Of a stretch of DNA of 40,333 bases, positions 1 through 6,874 are shown piece after piece; position 1 is the stretch's first letter, and each line of letters starts with the position of its first letter. The notes below the pieces were generated by a model that was not told where the DNA came from, made no database searches, and was given only the letters and a program-made list of their open reading frames with translations. The DNA is from Bacillota bacterium. Lineage in GTDB: Bacteria; Bacillota; Clostridia; Christensenellales; SZUA-584. The stretch lies in NCBI GenBank assembly GCA_023415795.1, contig JAEZJG010000001.1, positions 1-40,333 of the forward strand. The letters run 5' to 3'. The translations under genes and the position numbers were made by a program.

Positions 1-761
1 CGTATCATCGCCATGATCTCGATCTCTCGCGATGTGAAGTCCGCCAGTCCCGACGGACCGGAGAGGTAGGGCGTAACGATGTTTTCGAACAGGCTGTCAA
101 GAAAGGAGATCATATCGGACTCGGCCGGACGTTCCGCAAAGGACTCGCGCATCTGACGCAGCACCGGTTTGATGTACTTGCGGATGTTGCCCTTAATGGT
201 GTCCTCAATCTCGCGTTTCTCCAGCTCCTTCTGTTCGATATATGACTTGAGAAGTTCGTTCTGAGATTTGACGTGACCCATGTCCTTCTCGATGGTGTGT
301 ATCTTGGAATAGAGGTCCACCTCGCAGGTGATGTCCTTCACGTATTCGACGATGCCCACCATACTGTCTCCATCCAATATGGGGAAACCTTGCAGCTCGT
401 GCCAGCCGGATGCGTGGCTGTCCCTCATGTAATAGGAAACGATGTCGCGATGGGCCTTCTGTGTTCCGATAGCTTGCACGATGGGACAGTTGCCGCACGG
501 TTCGCTCCGGTTGTGATAAGCGGCGTAGCACTTTTCGCCGATGAGACGGGGTTTGTGGGCGTACCATTTCTGCATCGAAAAATTGACGCGCATGATCGTC
601 AGATCGGTATCCAGTATGCTGATACCGTCCTCGATGGAGTTGAACAGATTGCTTTCATGACTGAACGCCGCGTCGATATCTTCTTTGCTGAAAAACTTGT
701 TGGGATTGAAAATACGGGTGTTATGCTCCCGGTACATATCGATGGCCTTGCCGCATTCCAT
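1..761 (-). CDS. PAS-domain LuxR-type transcriptional regulator (3' part cut by window edge)
   Basis: The reading frame starts at the ATG at 761, preceded by GGAGG about ten bases upstream, and stays open to the window edge, giving about 253 visible residues. The N-terminus (MECGKAID...) leads into a PAS-like segment (about residues 25-135) carrying the Cys-rich stretch KCYAAYHNRSEPCGNCPI, a pattern common in PAS sensors. A charged, probably helical linker follows (about 140-190). The last residues, LADFTSREIEIMAMI, match the beginning of a LuxR/GerE helix-turn-helix, so the DNA-binding domain is mostly outside the window. Inferred role: a one-component sensor-regulator. The ligand is unknown, and the cysteines could hold a metal or sense redox. 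It has its own promoter just downstream of the neighbouring operon's terminator. Confidence 0.75.
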   Translation of the reverse strand, partial: MECGKAIDMYREHNTRIFNPNKFFSKEDIDAAFSHESNLFNSIEDGISILDTDLTIMRVNFSMQKWYAHKPRLIGEKCYAAYHNRSEPCGNCPIVQAIGTQKAHRDIVSYYMRDSHASGWHELQGFPILDGDSMVGIVEYVKDITCEVDLYSKIHTIEKDMGHVKSQNELLKSYIEQKELEKREIEDTIKGNIRKYIKPVLRQMRESFAERPAESDMISFLDSLFENIVTPYLSGPSGLADFTSREIEIMAMI

Positions 762-793
762 GCACTTAAGACCTCCGGAGATTTATACGAATA

Positions 794-802
794 ATTATAG
801 CA
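794..802 (-). promoter_or_regulatory. Extended -10 promoter of the PAS/LuxR gene
   Basis: The minus strand reads TGCTATAAT, a perfect extended -10, at 802-794, about 33 bases ahead of the ATG at 761. No good -35 is visible 17 bases upstream, as expected for an extended -10 promoter. Confidence 0.55.
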
Positions 803-843
803 AATAAAAATGCCGCGCGCCAGTAAAATTAACGGCACGCGGC
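802..843 (-). terminator. Intrinsic terminator of the flavoprotein operon
   Basis: Arms at 812-821 and 834-843 pair over ten bases with one G-U wobble and a 12-base loop. On the minus strand they are followed by ATTTTTATTT. The hairpin lies 17 bases past the stop of the downstream flavoprotein gene. Confidence 0.75.
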
Positions 844-859
844 TGAGGTAAAGTATCTG

Positions 860-1549
860 TTAGATGTTTTGGTAAGGACGGGCCAGCAGTGTTTTTTTCT
901 TCAGCTTGTTTTTGCGTGCCATGCTATACCAGCCGCGGTTGCCCATAAAGAAGTAAAGACGCCGTGGAAAATTGATCCCAATGGACACGTTGTCCGGTGC
1001 GACGGGCATAGGCGCGAGCGTATCCTGCGCCATTTGCAGCAACGCACCGTCCAGAAGTGCCACAGCCTTCTTCATGAAGGGAGCATCCTTTGCCCCGGTG
1101 AACATGCCGCCCGCGCCGCTGCTGACACCAAAACGAAACGAAGCACCGATGTGGTGCGCAAAGCTTTGCATGACCCGCAACGCTTCCGTGTTGATGTCTG
1201 GCTCAGGGAAGCCGCAATTGACGATGGCATAGATGTGCTGGCTGCGGGGCAGACCGCCCTTGCTGCTGACATACGCCGCGTAGCCCTCCATAAAGCGCAT
1301 CAGCAGGGAGGGGATGCAGAAGTAGTAAAGCGGAAAGATGAACAGCAGCGCATCCGACTCATACATGGAAGCAAAGCTGACCTCGCGGGAGCTGTCGCTG
1401 ATGGCAGAGCCGGCGCGAACAATGCTCGATTCTATACCTGACGCACCAAACAGGCTTTGGGCTTGAGCCGCAAGCGTGCCGGATACTGACTGCGCTGCGG
1501 CACGCGGGCTGCCGTTGATAATGGTGATTTTTTTGGTGGAAACGCTCAT
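860..1549 (-). CDS. Flavodoxin-fold NAD(P)H-dependent oxidoreductase
   Basis: The start is set at the ATG at 1549 (MSVSTKKITIINGSPR), whose ATG overlaps the upstream TGA as ATGA and implies translational coupling; an in-frame ATG at 1564 is less likely. The protein has 229 residues. The N-terminal strand followed by NGSPRAAAQS is the FMN-phosphate loop of flavodoxin-like reductases. LLFIFPLYYFCIPSLLMRFME matches the second conserved segment of this fold. The C-terminus is basic (RKNKLKKKTLLARPY). Expected activity is FMN-dependent reduction of a quinone, nitro or similar electrophile; the substrate is not predictable. It is cotranscribed with a second flavoprotein and probably controlled by the divergent TetR regulator. 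Confidence 0.7.
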   Translation of the reverse strand: MSVSTKKITIINGSPRAAAQSVSGTLAAQAQSLFGASGIESSIVRAGSAISDSSREVSFASMYESDALLFIFPLYYFCIPSLLMRFMEGYAAYVSSKGGLPRSQHIYAIVNCGFPEPDINTEALRVMQSFAHHIGASFRFGVSSGAGGMFTGAKDAPFMKKAVALLDGALLQMAQDTLAPMPVAPDNVSIGINFPRRLYFFMGNRGWYSMARKNKLKKKTLLARPYQNI

Positions 1550-2088
1550 AATAAACCCTCGCATTTCTCGAGCGATATGCCCTTGAGCTGATCCTCAAGG
1601 CTCGCATTCGGGTTGTAGACCAGCGCCTGGGTGCCACGCCTGTGCTTGAGTGTGATGTCCGCAAACAGCTGCGCGTCCTCGGCGGACACGTTTTCGCCAA
1701 AGCCCAGCATCACATACTGCGGGTACTGGCTGTACCGTGCGGGGTGCATTGTGGAGCCGTCCGGGCGGGTAATGAAGAAGGGCAGAATATTGGGCAGCCC
1801 GCGATCAACCACTGATTTGATGTTGGCACTGAACTGACCGAAAACCACAGGCGTGACGAAGAATGCGGCGTCGCTGTCCATGATTGCGCGGTTGATAGCG
1901 CTCATCCCATCTTTGATGATACATTCGCCGGGTGTTTTGATCCAGCAGCAAAAGCAGCCGGTGCAGCAGGCCAGCTCGTGCCCCACGCGAAACTCTTCGA
2001 CATCGTAATCCGTGAGGCAAGACAGCAGCTCACTTCGCAGACCTTCGCTGGGCTGGCTTTCGCTGTCTGTAATGATAACCGCTTTCAT
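1546..2088 (-). CDS. Flavodoxin-family (iron-sulfur flavoprotein-like) NADPH-dependent FMN reductase
   Basis: A 180-residue protein starting MKAVIITDSESQPSEGLRSELL, with TTGGAGG upstream of the ATG. The flavodoxin-like core includes SDAAFFVTPVVFGQFSANIK, the segment that contacts FMN. A Cys-rich stretch at about residues 41-55 (CCTGCFCCWIKTPGEC) resembles the cysteine motif of iron-sulfur flavoproteins, so a cluster or redox-active thiols are possible; this is inference. It is the first gene of a two-gene operon, overlapping the second flavoprotein by an ATGA. The promoter lies inside the twin operators shared with the divergent TetR gene, so induction by an electrophile or drug is plausible. 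Confidence 0.7.
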   Translation of the reverse strand: MKAVIITDSESQPSEGLRSELLSCLTDYDVEEFRVGHELACCTGCFCCWIKTPGECIIKDGMSAINRAIMDSDAAFFVTPVVFGQFSANIKSVVDRGLPNILPFFITRPDGSTMHPARYSQYPQYVMLGFGENVSAEDAQLFADITLKHRRGTQALVYNPNASLEDQLKGISLEKCEGLL

Positions 2089-2106
2089 AAAATTAAACCT
2101 CCAAAT

Positions 2107-2125
2107 ATGTTAACAACGTAAACAT
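2107..2125. promoter_or_regulatory. TetR-type operator 1
   Basis: A 19-bp palindrome, ATGTTAACAACGTAAACAT, fitting ATGTTnACnnnGTnAACAT. It covers the -10 (TATGTT, minus strand 2126-2121) of the flavoprotein operon. The same consensus recurs at 2134-2152, with centres 27 bp apart. Confidence 0.7.
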
Positions 2126-2149
2126 AGCATACGATGTTTACCATGTCAA
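2121..2149 (-). promoter_or_regulatory. Promoter of the flavoprotein operon
   Basis: On the minus strand a perfect -35 TTGACA (2149-2144) is followed by a 17-base spacer and TATGTT (2126-2121) with a TG extension. The -35 lies in operator 2 and the -10 in operator 1, so repressor binding would block both elements. Confidence 0.7.
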
Positions 2150-2152
2150 CAT
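2134..2152. promoter_or_regulatory. TetR-type operator 2
   Basis: A 19-bp palindrome, ATGTTTACCATGTCAACAT, matching the same ATGTTnACnnnGTnAACAT consensus as the site at 2107-2125. It covers the -35 elements of both divergent promoters. Confidence 0.7.
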
Positions 2153-2165
2153 ATTATGATATAAT
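2137..2165 (+). promoter_or_regulatory. Promoter of the TetR regulator gene
   Basis: -35 TTTACC (2137-2142), 17-base spacer, and extended -10 TGATATAAT (2157-2165). The -35 is within operator 2, implying autorepression. Confidence 0.65.
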
Positions 2166-2195
2166 TTTTTTATCAACAAATTTAGAGGGATTGAC

Positions 2196-2807
2196 ATGAG
2201 CAAGGTCACAAAAGAACACTACCATCACGGAGATTTAAAGCTGGAGCTGATACGCAAGGGCCTGACGCTGCTGAGCCAAGAGGGGTACGCAGCGTTTTCG
2301 CTGCGCAAGGTGGCGGCGGCTTGCGGTGTGAGTCAGACAGCGCCCTACCGCCACTTCAAGGACAAGGATGAGCTGGTGCGGGCGATACTGGACGAAGCGA
2401 TGCTGGCGTTTAACGCAAGCCTGGAGGCGGCGGTAGCCATGCATCCGGATAACCCGCGCAGCCAGATCAAGCAGATGGGCATGGCGTATATCCGCTTTTT
2501 TGCGGAAAACCCCGAATATATGAACCTGTTGTTCTTAACGGATGTGAAGCTGGCGGGCACGGAGGCTTTTCCGTGTGAGGACGACGACCGCATGCAGCAG
2601 GGACACGCTTTTGCGACGCTGTATGGCGCGGCGGGCCGCTATTGCGCGGCTTATCCGGAGAAGGGATGGAACGTGCAGGAGTTGACGCTGTTTTGCTGGG
2701 GGTTGGTGCACGGTATCAGTGTGCTGCTGGCGCGCGGTGAGCTGCCGTGTGCGGGCGGCTATGAGCCGATGGTGCGCAGCATCATTTGGAACGAGAGCTT
2801 TTTATAA
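2196..2807 (+). CDS. TetR/AcrR-family transcriptional regulator
   Basis: A 203-residue protein. The N-terminal helix-turn-helix is clear at about residues 10-60: the lead-in HHGDLKLELIRKGLTLL, then FSLRKVAAACGVSQTAPYRHFKDKDEL, which is the canonical TetR recognition helix. The C-terminal ligand domain contains CWGLVHGISVLL, typical of TetR members with a WHG-type C-terminal domain. The gene is divergent from the two-gene flavoprotein operon and shares an intergenic region with two matching palindromes, so it most likely represses both itself and the flavoproteins until a small ligand binds. The ATG follows GAGGG. No convincing terminator follows the stop. Confidence 0.9.
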   Translation: MSKVTKEHYHHGDLKLELIRKGLTLLSQEGYAAFSLRKVAAACGVSQTAPYRHFKDKDELVRAILDEAMLAFNASLEAAVAMHPDNPRSQIKQMGMAYIRFFAENPEYMNLLFLTDVKLAGTEAFPCEDDDRMQQGHAFATLYGAAGRYCAAYPEKGWNVQELTLFCWGLVHGISVLLARGELPCAGGYEPMVRSIIWNESFL

Positions 2808-2878
2808 GTGCTTGGCGCAAAGAGCAGTCTGTTTATTATTGAGGACTTTGCTTAACGTACAACTCTCCAAAAAATAAT

Positions 2879-2930
2879 AACGGACAAAGATTCACCACCA
2901 AGTAAAGGGAGTGAATGCAATGTGTCCGTT
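2879..2930. repeat. Nested inverted repeat of unknown role
   Basis: Outer arms AACGGACA (2879-2886) and TGTCCGTT (2923-2930) enclose inner arms ATTCAC (2890-2895) and GTGAAT (2911-2916). This could fold as an interrupted stem-loop between the ends of two convergent genes. There is no T-run, so it is not a standard terminator. Confidence 0.4.
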
Positions 2931-2979
2931 AGGAAGGCGTTAAAGCCATTATCGGGCTGTTAAGATTTTTTAAAAGAGG

Positions 2980-4554
2980 CTACTGTGCCAACTGCTCTTC
3001 CAGCGCGCAGACCGCGGTCAGCCTGTCGAATATGCCCGTGTTATCGTATGAACCGCCAAAGGCTTCTGCGCCCGTGCCGTATGCGTAGACGGGCAGCGGC
3101 AGGGCGGTGTGGTAAAACGTTGTCCAGCCGATACCCGCTTTGCTGTTGAGAATGCGGGTGAGAGCGGTGGTGAGCGGGTTGTAGCCGCCGTAGAGCAGCT
3201 CCATTTGGTCGGCATCGGTGCTGGCGGACGAAGATTTCACGGATTGGGCAAACGCTGCCTTAAGCTGACCATACTCGTAGTCGGTGAGCACCAGCGCTTT
3301 ATTCGCGGCCTTATCCGCATTGCTTTGTGTGTATAGCCCAAAGTATTTGCCGATTGCGGGCATAACATCGGACAGCTCCAAGTTCGGGTTTTCTGTCAGC
3401 ATATCGGCCAATAGATCCTTGAACAGCGAGTACGATATGCGCTGGCTGCCCAACAGATCGAGGTTGGTGCTGTATTGCGTGCCGGTATACCCCAGTGACA
3501 TGCCGCCCGTTTCGTGGTCTGCCGTGACAAGTATCAGCGTTTCGCCCGGATGCTGGGCGGCAAAATCAATCGCCTGCTGGATCGCGTTTTCAAAGGCCAG
3601 CATTTCCTGAACCACCGAAGCGGCATCGTTGGCGTGACAAGCCCAATCGATCTTGCCAGACTCGCACATTATGAAAAAGCCGTTTTCATTGTCTAACACC
3701 TCAATGCCCTTAGCGACGAAATCTGCCAGCGCCAGCTCGCCCTCCTGCGCGTCGATAACGAAGGGGATGGCGCCCAAATTGGCCAGAACGGGGGAGACGG
3801 CGAACGCTTTGCCCGAGCTGCCGGTCAGCGCGGCGATCTCCTCCTTGGTATCCGCAATGGTATAGCCCTGCTTCTCGAACACGCTGTAGCCTTTGGCAAT
3901 GCTGTCCTTTTCGGATTTTGTGTATATACCGCCGCCGCCGAAATAGTCGAAACCGCTTTGCGCCATCTGCTGCGTGATTTTATCGTAATCGGAGCGGGCA
4001 TCGGTGTGTGCGTAGAATGCGGCGGGGGTGGCATTGTTGAGAGTAACCGACGTGACGATGCCAATCTTCTTGCCGCTGGATTGGAGCAGTTCGGCAATGC
4101 TGGGGACGCTGACACCATCCGCCGTCTGACCCAGCACACCGTTTTGTGTTTTGACACCGCAGGCGATGGAGGTGCCAGCCGAGGCGGAGTCTGGTATGAC
4201 GGAATCGACATTATAATTGGTGACGGTGCCGGTGACAGGAAACTGCATGAAGTTCAGCAATGAAGGGGAAATGCTGCCTCTGTCGCTGCCCTTGTAATAC
4301 TGTGCCGTCTGTATCTGTGCGTATGACATACCGTCGCCGATAAACAGAAAGATGTATTTGGGCGGAGCGGCCGCCGCTTCACTGTCCGGATCTGTGGTGG
4401 ATAGTGGTGCGGGGGAAGTCGCAACGGTTTGCGTTGCTGCCGGGGGGGGTGCAGCGGAGGGAGTCACGATGACGGCTGGCTGTTTGGTACAGCCAAACAG
4501 CAGGGAAGCGGTGAGCGCAAGGACGATGATCCAAACGATGATCCTTCTTGACAT
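2980..4554 (-). CDS. Alkaline phosphatase, secreted lipoprotein
   Basis: Start set at the ATG at 4554 (MSRRIIVW), which has AGGGGGT just upstream; the in-frame ATG at 4578 has no ribosome site. The 524-residue protein has a lipoprotein signal ending LLFGC (Cys22), then a Pro/Ala/Thr-rich tether to about residue 65. The catalytic domain shows the metal-binding FIGDGMS (71-77) and the nucleophile motif PDSASAG (Asp122-Ser123, equivalent to Asp101-Ser102 of E. coli PhoA). It also has CESGKIDWACHANDA, VTADHETGG and a C-terminal HTALPLPVYAYG histidine. All zinc-site motifs appear intact. Expected role: extracellular release of phosphate from organic monoesters, anchored to the membrane outer face. 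It is monocistronic with its own promoter; no Pho box was identified. Confidence 0.9.
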   Translation of the reverse strand: MSRRIIVWIIVLALTASLLFGCTKQPAVIVTPSAAPPPAATQTVATSPAPLSTTDPDSEAAAAPPKYIFLFIGDGMSYAQIQTAQYYKGSDRGSISPSLLNFMQFPVTGTVTNYNVDSVIPDSASAGTSIACGVKTQNGVLGQTADGVSVPSIAELLQSSGKKIGIVTSVTLNNATPAAFYAHTDARSDYDKITQQMAQSGFDYFGGGGIYTKSEKDSIAKGYSVFEKQGYTIADTKEEIAALTGSSGKAFAVSPVLANLGAIPFVIDAQEGELALADFVAKGIEVLDNENGFFIMCESGKIDWACHANDAASVVQEMLAFENAIQQAIDFAAQHPGETLILVTADHETGGMSLGYTGTQYSTNLDLLGSQRISYSLFKDLLADMLTENPNLELSDVMPAIGKYFGLYTQSNADKAANKALVLTDYEYGQLKAAFAQSVKSSSASTDADQMELLYGGYNPLTTALTRILNSKAGIGWTTFYHTALPLPVYAYGTGAEAFGGSYDNTGIFDRLTAVCALEEQLAQ

Positions 4555-4591
4555 GCCAAAGACCCCCTTTATAGACATAGCTTATGTCTTT

Positions 4592-4620
4592 ATCATAGAC
4601 TGCATTGGTGCATACGGCAA
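4592..4620 (-). promoter_or_regulatory. Promoter of the alkaline phosphatase gene
   Basis: Minus strand -35 TTGCCG (4620-4615), exactly 17 bases, then -10 TATGAT (4597-4592). It is 38 bases ahead of the chosen ATG. Confidence 0.5.
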
Positions 4621-4622
4621 CC

Positions 4623-4955
4623 TTAAAATACCAGTTGTATCAGCAGCATATAGATGATGGTACCTGCCGCGATAGATAGGAGCATGCTTTTGCGCCACAG
4701 ATGCAGCAGCACGATGCAAATGATGGAGATGGCTTCGGGTATGCCGAAGGGCCACGCGAGTAGTACGGTGTTCTTCAGACTGTATACCACCAGCAGACCA
4801 ATGACGGCAAAAGGCAGCACCTCACCTAGGTACTGAACGTATTTGGGCGTGGGCTTGCCTGCAGGAAATATCATGAAGGGCAGGTAGCGCGTGAGCATGG
4901 TGCCCAGCACCACCACGGCGATGAGGACGACGGATTGCCAGATGGTAACGGTCAT
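4623..4955 (-). CDS. azlD: AzlD-family branched-chain amino acid export subunit
   Basis: A 110-residue, almost entirely hydrophobic protein starting MTVTIWQSVVLIAVVVLG, with three to four membrane helices and the AzlD-family pattern LTRYLPFMIFPAGKPTPKYVQYLGEVLPFAVIGLLVVY. Its ATG overlaps the azlC stop as ATGA, so the two are translationally coupled. AzlC and AzlD together form an exporter for branched-chain amino acids and analogues in Bacillota. A longer upstream reading of the same frame is only antisense of azlC sequence and was discarded. The gene ends close to the alkaline phosphatase promoter with no obvious terminator. Confidence 0.88.
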   Translation of the reverse strand: MTVTIWQSVVLIAVVVLGTMLTRYLPFMIFPAGKPTPKYVQYLGEVLPFAVIGLLVVYSLKNTVLLAWPFGIPEAISIICIVLLHLWRKSMLLSIAAGTIIYMLLIQLVF

Positions 4956-5656
4956 ACAGCGTCCTCCTTCCCGGCACTCAGCGGCTTGCGCAGCAGCGTG
5001 AGCACGACAAGTATCAGCGCCATCGCGGGCAGTATGAACTGCGTCGCGCCGAAGATGACCAGGCAGGCGACGGATGCCGCGAGACCGATGAGAGCGGGCG
5101 TGTGTTTTTTGCTCTTCATCCACTGGTCGAGGAATATCACCACGAAAAGTGCCACCAGCACAAATTCGATACCCTCGGTGCTAAAAGGGATAAGCCCGCC
5201 CAGCAGACCGCCCAGTGTTGCACCGGCGAACCAGTATATCTGGTTTAGCAGCGTGACGTAAAACATAAACCAGCCGCGATCCACATCATCAGGCAGCTGC
5301 GCGGTACAGTTGATGGAGAAGGTTTCGTCGCACATGCCGAATATCAGGTAATACTTCTTTTTACCCACACCGCGAAACTTATCAATCATTGATATGCCGT
5401 AGAAAAGATGCCGTGCGTTGACCATCAGCGACAGTACAAGTGCGTTTAGCGGATCGAAGGCGGTGAGCATCAGGCTGGCGGCAACGAATTCCATTGAACC
5501 GGCAAATATAGTGACGCTCATAATCATGGGGTATACGAAAGAGAACCCCATGCTGTTCATGTAGATACCGTAAGCCAACCCTAGAAACAAAAACCCGGCG
5601 CAGATGGGCAGCGTATAAGGGAGTGCCGCCTTAAACGCGCGTGATTTCGTGTGCAT
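4952..5656 (-). CDS. azlC: AzlC-family branched-chain amino acid permease
   Basis: A 234-residue membrane protein (MHTKSRAFKAALPYTLP...). Family hallmarks are ICAGFLFLGLAYGIYMNSMGF near the N-terminus, then IFAGSMEFVAASLM and LVNARHLFYGISMIDKFRG, all diagnostic of AzlC. It forms the large subunit of a two-component amino-acid exporter with AzlD, whose ATG overlaps its stop. It is expressed from a good promoter at 5692-5720. No Lrp/AzlB-type regulator gene is adjacent. Confidence 0.9.
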   Translation of the reverse strand: MHTKSRAFKAALPYTLPICAGFLFLGLAYGIYMNSMGFSFVYPMIMSVTIFAGSMEFVAASLMLTAFDPLNALVLSLMVNARHLFYGISMIDKFRGVGKKKYYLIFGMCDETFSINCTAQLPDDVDRGWFMFYVTLLNQIYWFAGATLGGLLGGLIPFSTEGIEFVLVALFVVIFLDQWMKSKKHTPALIGLAASVACLVIFGATQFILPAMALILVVLTLLRKPLSAGKEDAV

Positions 5657-5691
5657 TGTGTCACCTGTCCCATGTATATTGTAATGGAGAT

Positions 5692-5720
5692 ATGATAAAG
5701 GATGAAGGGATATAAGTCAA
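5692..5720 (-). promoter_or_regulatory. Promoter of azlCD
   Basis: Minus strand -35 TTGACT (5720-5715), 17-base spacer, -10 TATCAT (5697-5692). It lies about 36 bases upstream of the azlC ATG. Confidence 0.6.
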
Positions 5721-5862
5721 TGAAGGGCAAACTAATGCTATCCATATCTGCGTCAGTCAATGAGCGGTGTGTATAGGGGTGATACCCATGCTTGTTGTAT
5801 TGACTGTACACCGGAAGCATAATACGTTAATGGAAATATATTAACAATAACAGGGAGGTCAT

Positions 5863-6258
5863 ATGCCCAGCGTTTTAATTGAGGTTCGGCGGCAATATAC
5901 AATGGAAGACGAATGTGCATTGATGGAGGCGGTGCACAAGGCGCTATGCGACGCGTTTATGATCAAGCCGTATGACAGGAATGTGCGTCTGATTGTACAT
6001 GAGCCGCATCGGTTTGCATGTCCGCCAGACAAGGCAAAGCCGGAATGCTATACGCAGATCAGCATTGAGGCGTTTGCAGGGCGTTCACTGGATGCCAAAC
6101 GCAGCCTGTATAAAGCTATCGTTAGGAATCTTGAGCCGCTGGGCATACCGACAGACCATGTGATGATAGTGCTCAGAGAGATACCGAGAGAAAACTGGGG
6201 CATACGCGGCGGTCAGGCGGGCTGCGACGTGGAGCTGGGTTTTAAGATAGATGTGTGA
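5863..6258 (+). CDS. Tautomerase family protein (4-oxalocrotonate tautomerase superfamily)
   Basis: A 131-residue protein beginning Met-Pro-Ser-Val-Leu-Ile-Glu-Val. The proline after the initiator Met is the catalytic base of this superfamily once Met is removed. The C-terminal NWGIRGGQAGCDVELGFKIDV matches the conserved end of the longer, single-chain tautomerase group (two fused beta-alpha-beta units). It probably acts in the cytosol on keto-enol substrates, but the physiological substrate is not predictable. GGGAGGT precedes the ATG. It stands alone between two minus-strand groups. Confidence 0.85.
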   Translation: MPSVLIEVRRQYTMEDECALMEAVHKALCDAFMIKPYDRNVRLIVHEPHRFACPPDKAKPECYTQISIEAFAGRSLDAKRSLYKAIVRNLEPLGIPTDHVMIVLREIPRENWGIRGGQAGCDVELGFKIDV

Positions 6259-6362
6259 TGTATAGCTGGGCTGTTGTGTATCGTCTGATCCAAAGGAATT
6301 TTAAAAGCAGTGGAAGAGAGCTATAACAGATAAGCATTACAAAGCAGACGTGCATACTTTGC

Positions 6363-6596
6363 TTAGTTGCGGCGCTTGTGCAGCTCGTACTGAGCGCGAT
6401 CAAAATCCCTCTTGTGTACGTAAACATAGTATATAGTGGACAATGCGAGGTTGCTGAAGCCGCCGCGTAAACCGCCTTGCCATACGGTTTTGTATATGTA
6501 ACGGATATTGGCGGCGGACAGGGTGTCGCGCACTCGGGCGAGCTGACCTATGTCGAAGCCATTGTACACCTCTTTGCGGTTCCAAAGCATAATCAT
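6363..6596 (-). CDS. Small DUF2007-like protein, paralogue B
   Basis: A 77-residue protein, MIMLWNRKEVYNGFDIGQLARVR..., with AAAGGGGGC six bases ahead of the ATG. It is clearly related to the neighbouring 81-residue protein: both share WNR(K/R)EV(Y/F).GFD..QLA, an I.(Y/F)I segment, a serine/glycine-rich middle, and (I/V)YVHK.D..RAQ.(E/A)LH. The pattern resembles the fold of DUF2007 'putative signal transducing' proteins, small soluble domains thought to bind ligands or partners, but assignment is tentative and no function is claimed. The gene probably forms an operon with its paralogue (13-base gap) and possibly the PhzF-like gene. Confidence 0.65.
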   Translation of the reverse strand: MIMLWNRKEVYNGFDIGQLARVRDTLSAANIRYIYKTVWQGGLRGGFSNLALSTIYYVYVHKRDFDRAQYELHKRRN

Positions 6597-6609
6597 TAGA
6601 ATGCCCCCT

Positions 6610-6855
6610 TTATCGCATGACCGTAATGTGAAGCGCAGTCTGCGCCCGCTTTAAATCTTCTTTGTGTACATAGATATAGGTCAGCACCGCAAACGAGGAG
6701 CTTTCCCCAAAAGAGCCCATGCGGCTGCGTATGGTTTGATTGCTGGCACGCTGAATGAATGGGATTCCGGCGTCCGTCAGCGTCTTGATGGTGTGGGCGA
6801 GCTGCTGGGCATCAAAGCCCATAAACACCTCGCGGCGGTTCCAAAACGTTATCAT
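6610..6855 (-). CDS. Small DUF2007-like protein, paralogue A
   Basis: An 81-residue protein starting at the ATG at 6855 (MITFWNRREVFMGFD); the ATG six bases earlier sits too close to the AAGGAG. It is a tandem paralogue of the following gene, with the same WNRREV...YIYVHKEDLKRAQTALH framework. The variable centre (RASNQTIRSRMGSFGESSS) is one place where the two differ most. It has no signal peptide or membrane segment. Tandem duplication in an operon suggests a paired or heteromeric role; function unknown. Confidence 0.65.
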   Translation of the reverse strand: MITFWNRREVFMGFDAQQLAHTIKTLTDAGIPFIQRASNQTIRSRMGSFGESSSFAVLTYIYVHKEDLKRAQTALHITVMR

Positions 6856-6874
6856 GTCCATACTCCTTTTAAGG

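Noticed and set aside
273..794. 173-codon plus-strand frame at the window start
   Set aside because: Antisense to the PAS/LuxR-type regulator, whose minus-strand frame has a ribosome site, promoter and domain motifs.
4623..5123. Longer, 166-codon version of azlD
   Set aside because: The first 56 codons are an out-of-frame reading of azlC; the ATGA overlap at 4955 gives the proper AzlD start.
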